A stretch of DNA of 64,000 nucleotides from Candidatus Ideonella esbjergensis (lineage in GTDB: Bacteria; Pseudomonadota; Gammaproteobacteria; Burkholderiales; Burkholderiaceae_C): assembly GCA_016710065.1 (NCBI GenBank), contig JADJLP010000002.1:682001-746000 (forward strand), read 5' to 3'. Numbering within the stretch: the first letter of the stretch is position 1; the number at the start of each line of letters is the position of its first letter. A model generated the notes under the pieces. That model was not told the DNA's origin. It saw nothing but the letters and a program-made list of their open reading frames with translations, and ran no database searches. The translations under genes and the position numbers were made by a program. Shown piece by piece: positions 63,665 to 64,000 of this stretch.

Positions 63665-64000
63665 TCAGTCGCCGATGCCCACGATGGCGGCCACCGTGCA
63701 GTGGTAGGTGTTGGAGCTGTTGGCCATGCACCAGTTGATGTCGTTGTGCACGCCCATGCGGTAGCCGGGGCGCTCGCGCTCGTTGCTGTTGCAGCCGCAG
63801 CGGTTGCAGGTGGTGGCACCGCAGCAGTCGTTGTAGCTGATGAGGTAGTCCTTGCCGTCGAACGGGTTGTGGCAGGTGCCCACCCAGGTCACCTTCGACA
63901 CCTCGGTGCCCGGCGGGCAGGCCGAGATGGTGCCGCCGCAGCAGGTGCACAGGAAGCCGTCGAGCGCGCAGTAGCGCCAGTACTCGCAGGCGGTGTCGTC
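63665..64000 (-). CDS. TTQ amine dehydrogenase light (beta) chain, aromatic-amine type, 5'-truncated
   Basis: The last 111 residues of the small subunit carrying tryptophan tryptophylquinone, beginning DDTACEYWRYCALDGFLCTC at the window edge. Two tryptophans, in KVTWVGTC (codon 63886-63884) and NDINWCM (codon 63733-63731), are 51 residues apart, the exact spacing of the TTQ pair in both methylamine and aromatic amine dehydrogenases. Aspartates fall 25 before and 19 after the first tryptophan, at the cofactor and catalytic positions. A threonine lies 12 after the second tryptophan, as in aromatic amine dehydrogenase (160 and 172) rather than 14 as in methylamine dehydrogenase. Fourteen cysteines support extensive disulfides. 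The amino terminus, large subunit and maturation genes lie outside; aauA or mauA are both possible names. Confidence 0.9.
   Translation of the reverse strand, partial: DDTACEYWRYCALDGFLCTCCGGTISACPPGTEVSKVTWVGTCHNPFDGKDYLISYNDCCGATTCNRCGCNSNERERPGYRMGVHNDINWCMANSSNTYHCTVAAIVGIGD

Overview
The window is high-GC DNA with dense coding in short-spaced operons. It looks like a chromosomal segment of a betaproteobacterium in the order Burkholderiales, most probably a Comamonadaceae-type organism (Hydrogenophaga/Rhodoferax/Acidovorax-like). The support is the phenylacetate gene order, the small DUF3563 and DUF2789 proteins, the abundant palindromic TTCCCGC...GCGGGAA repeats, and a second C/G-rich repeat ending in GCTTGGGGCGGCCCGGCGC. 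The family assignment is inference. No rRNA, tRNA, CRISPR array, insertion sequence or phage gene was seen.

Region 1 (1-2880) is a fumarate reductase operon frdABCD of the four-subunit Escherichia type, with frdA cut by the window edge. Region 2 (3315-19691) is an alpha-glucan region made of two divergent operons. One (minus strand) is malK-malE-malF-malG, a secreted GH13 alpha-amylase and a kinase-like protein; the other (plus strand) is glgP-glgB-glgX-malQ. A pair of related 15-bp palindromes between them (10906-10920 and 11017-11031) looks like shared operators. A DMT exporter with a histidine-rich tail follows (19864-20922).

Region 3 (21074-41394) is flagellar: fliLMNOPQR, then a cyclic-di-GMP signalling block (GGDEF protein, HD-GYP response regulator, large hybrid histidine kinase), then flhB, then flgGHIJKL and a degenerate EAL-HDOD protein. 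The usual partners flgBCDEF and flhA are absent, and flgG follows flhB directly across a repeat-bearing spacer, so the flagellar genes appear rearranged.

Region 4 (41675-47781) holds housekeeping or unassigned genes: a Cys/Met-metabolism PLP enzyme, a B12-type radical SAM protein, gshA, a DUF3563 miniprotein and a periplasmic OB-fold protein.

Region 5 (47933-64000) is an aromatic-amine and aromatic-acid block. It has paaABCDE-paaZ (phenylacetyl-CoA epoxidation and ring cleavage) behind a TetR-type palindrome, a DUF2789 gene, hpd (4-hydroxyphenylpyruvate dioxygenase), and a long minus-strand operon. That operon begins, at the window edge, with the TTQ-bearing light chain of an amine dehydrogenase and continues with two monoheme cytochromes c, DUF1329, DUF1302, an RND/MMPL permease and a YCF48-like propeller. 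Biologically these could convert phenylethylamine or tyramine to aryl acetates and on to central metabolism.

The most unusual observations are: (i) a mobile-looking GC-rich repeat found in frame inside both the amylase and hpd and again in the paaE-paaZ spacer; (ii) the TTQ amine dehydrogenase operon joined to a DUF1329/DUF1302/RND/YCF48 envelope module; (iii) MITE-like inverted-repeat elements with different hairpin sequences at the same position; (iv) a complete kinase-like protein of unknown substrate in the mal operon.
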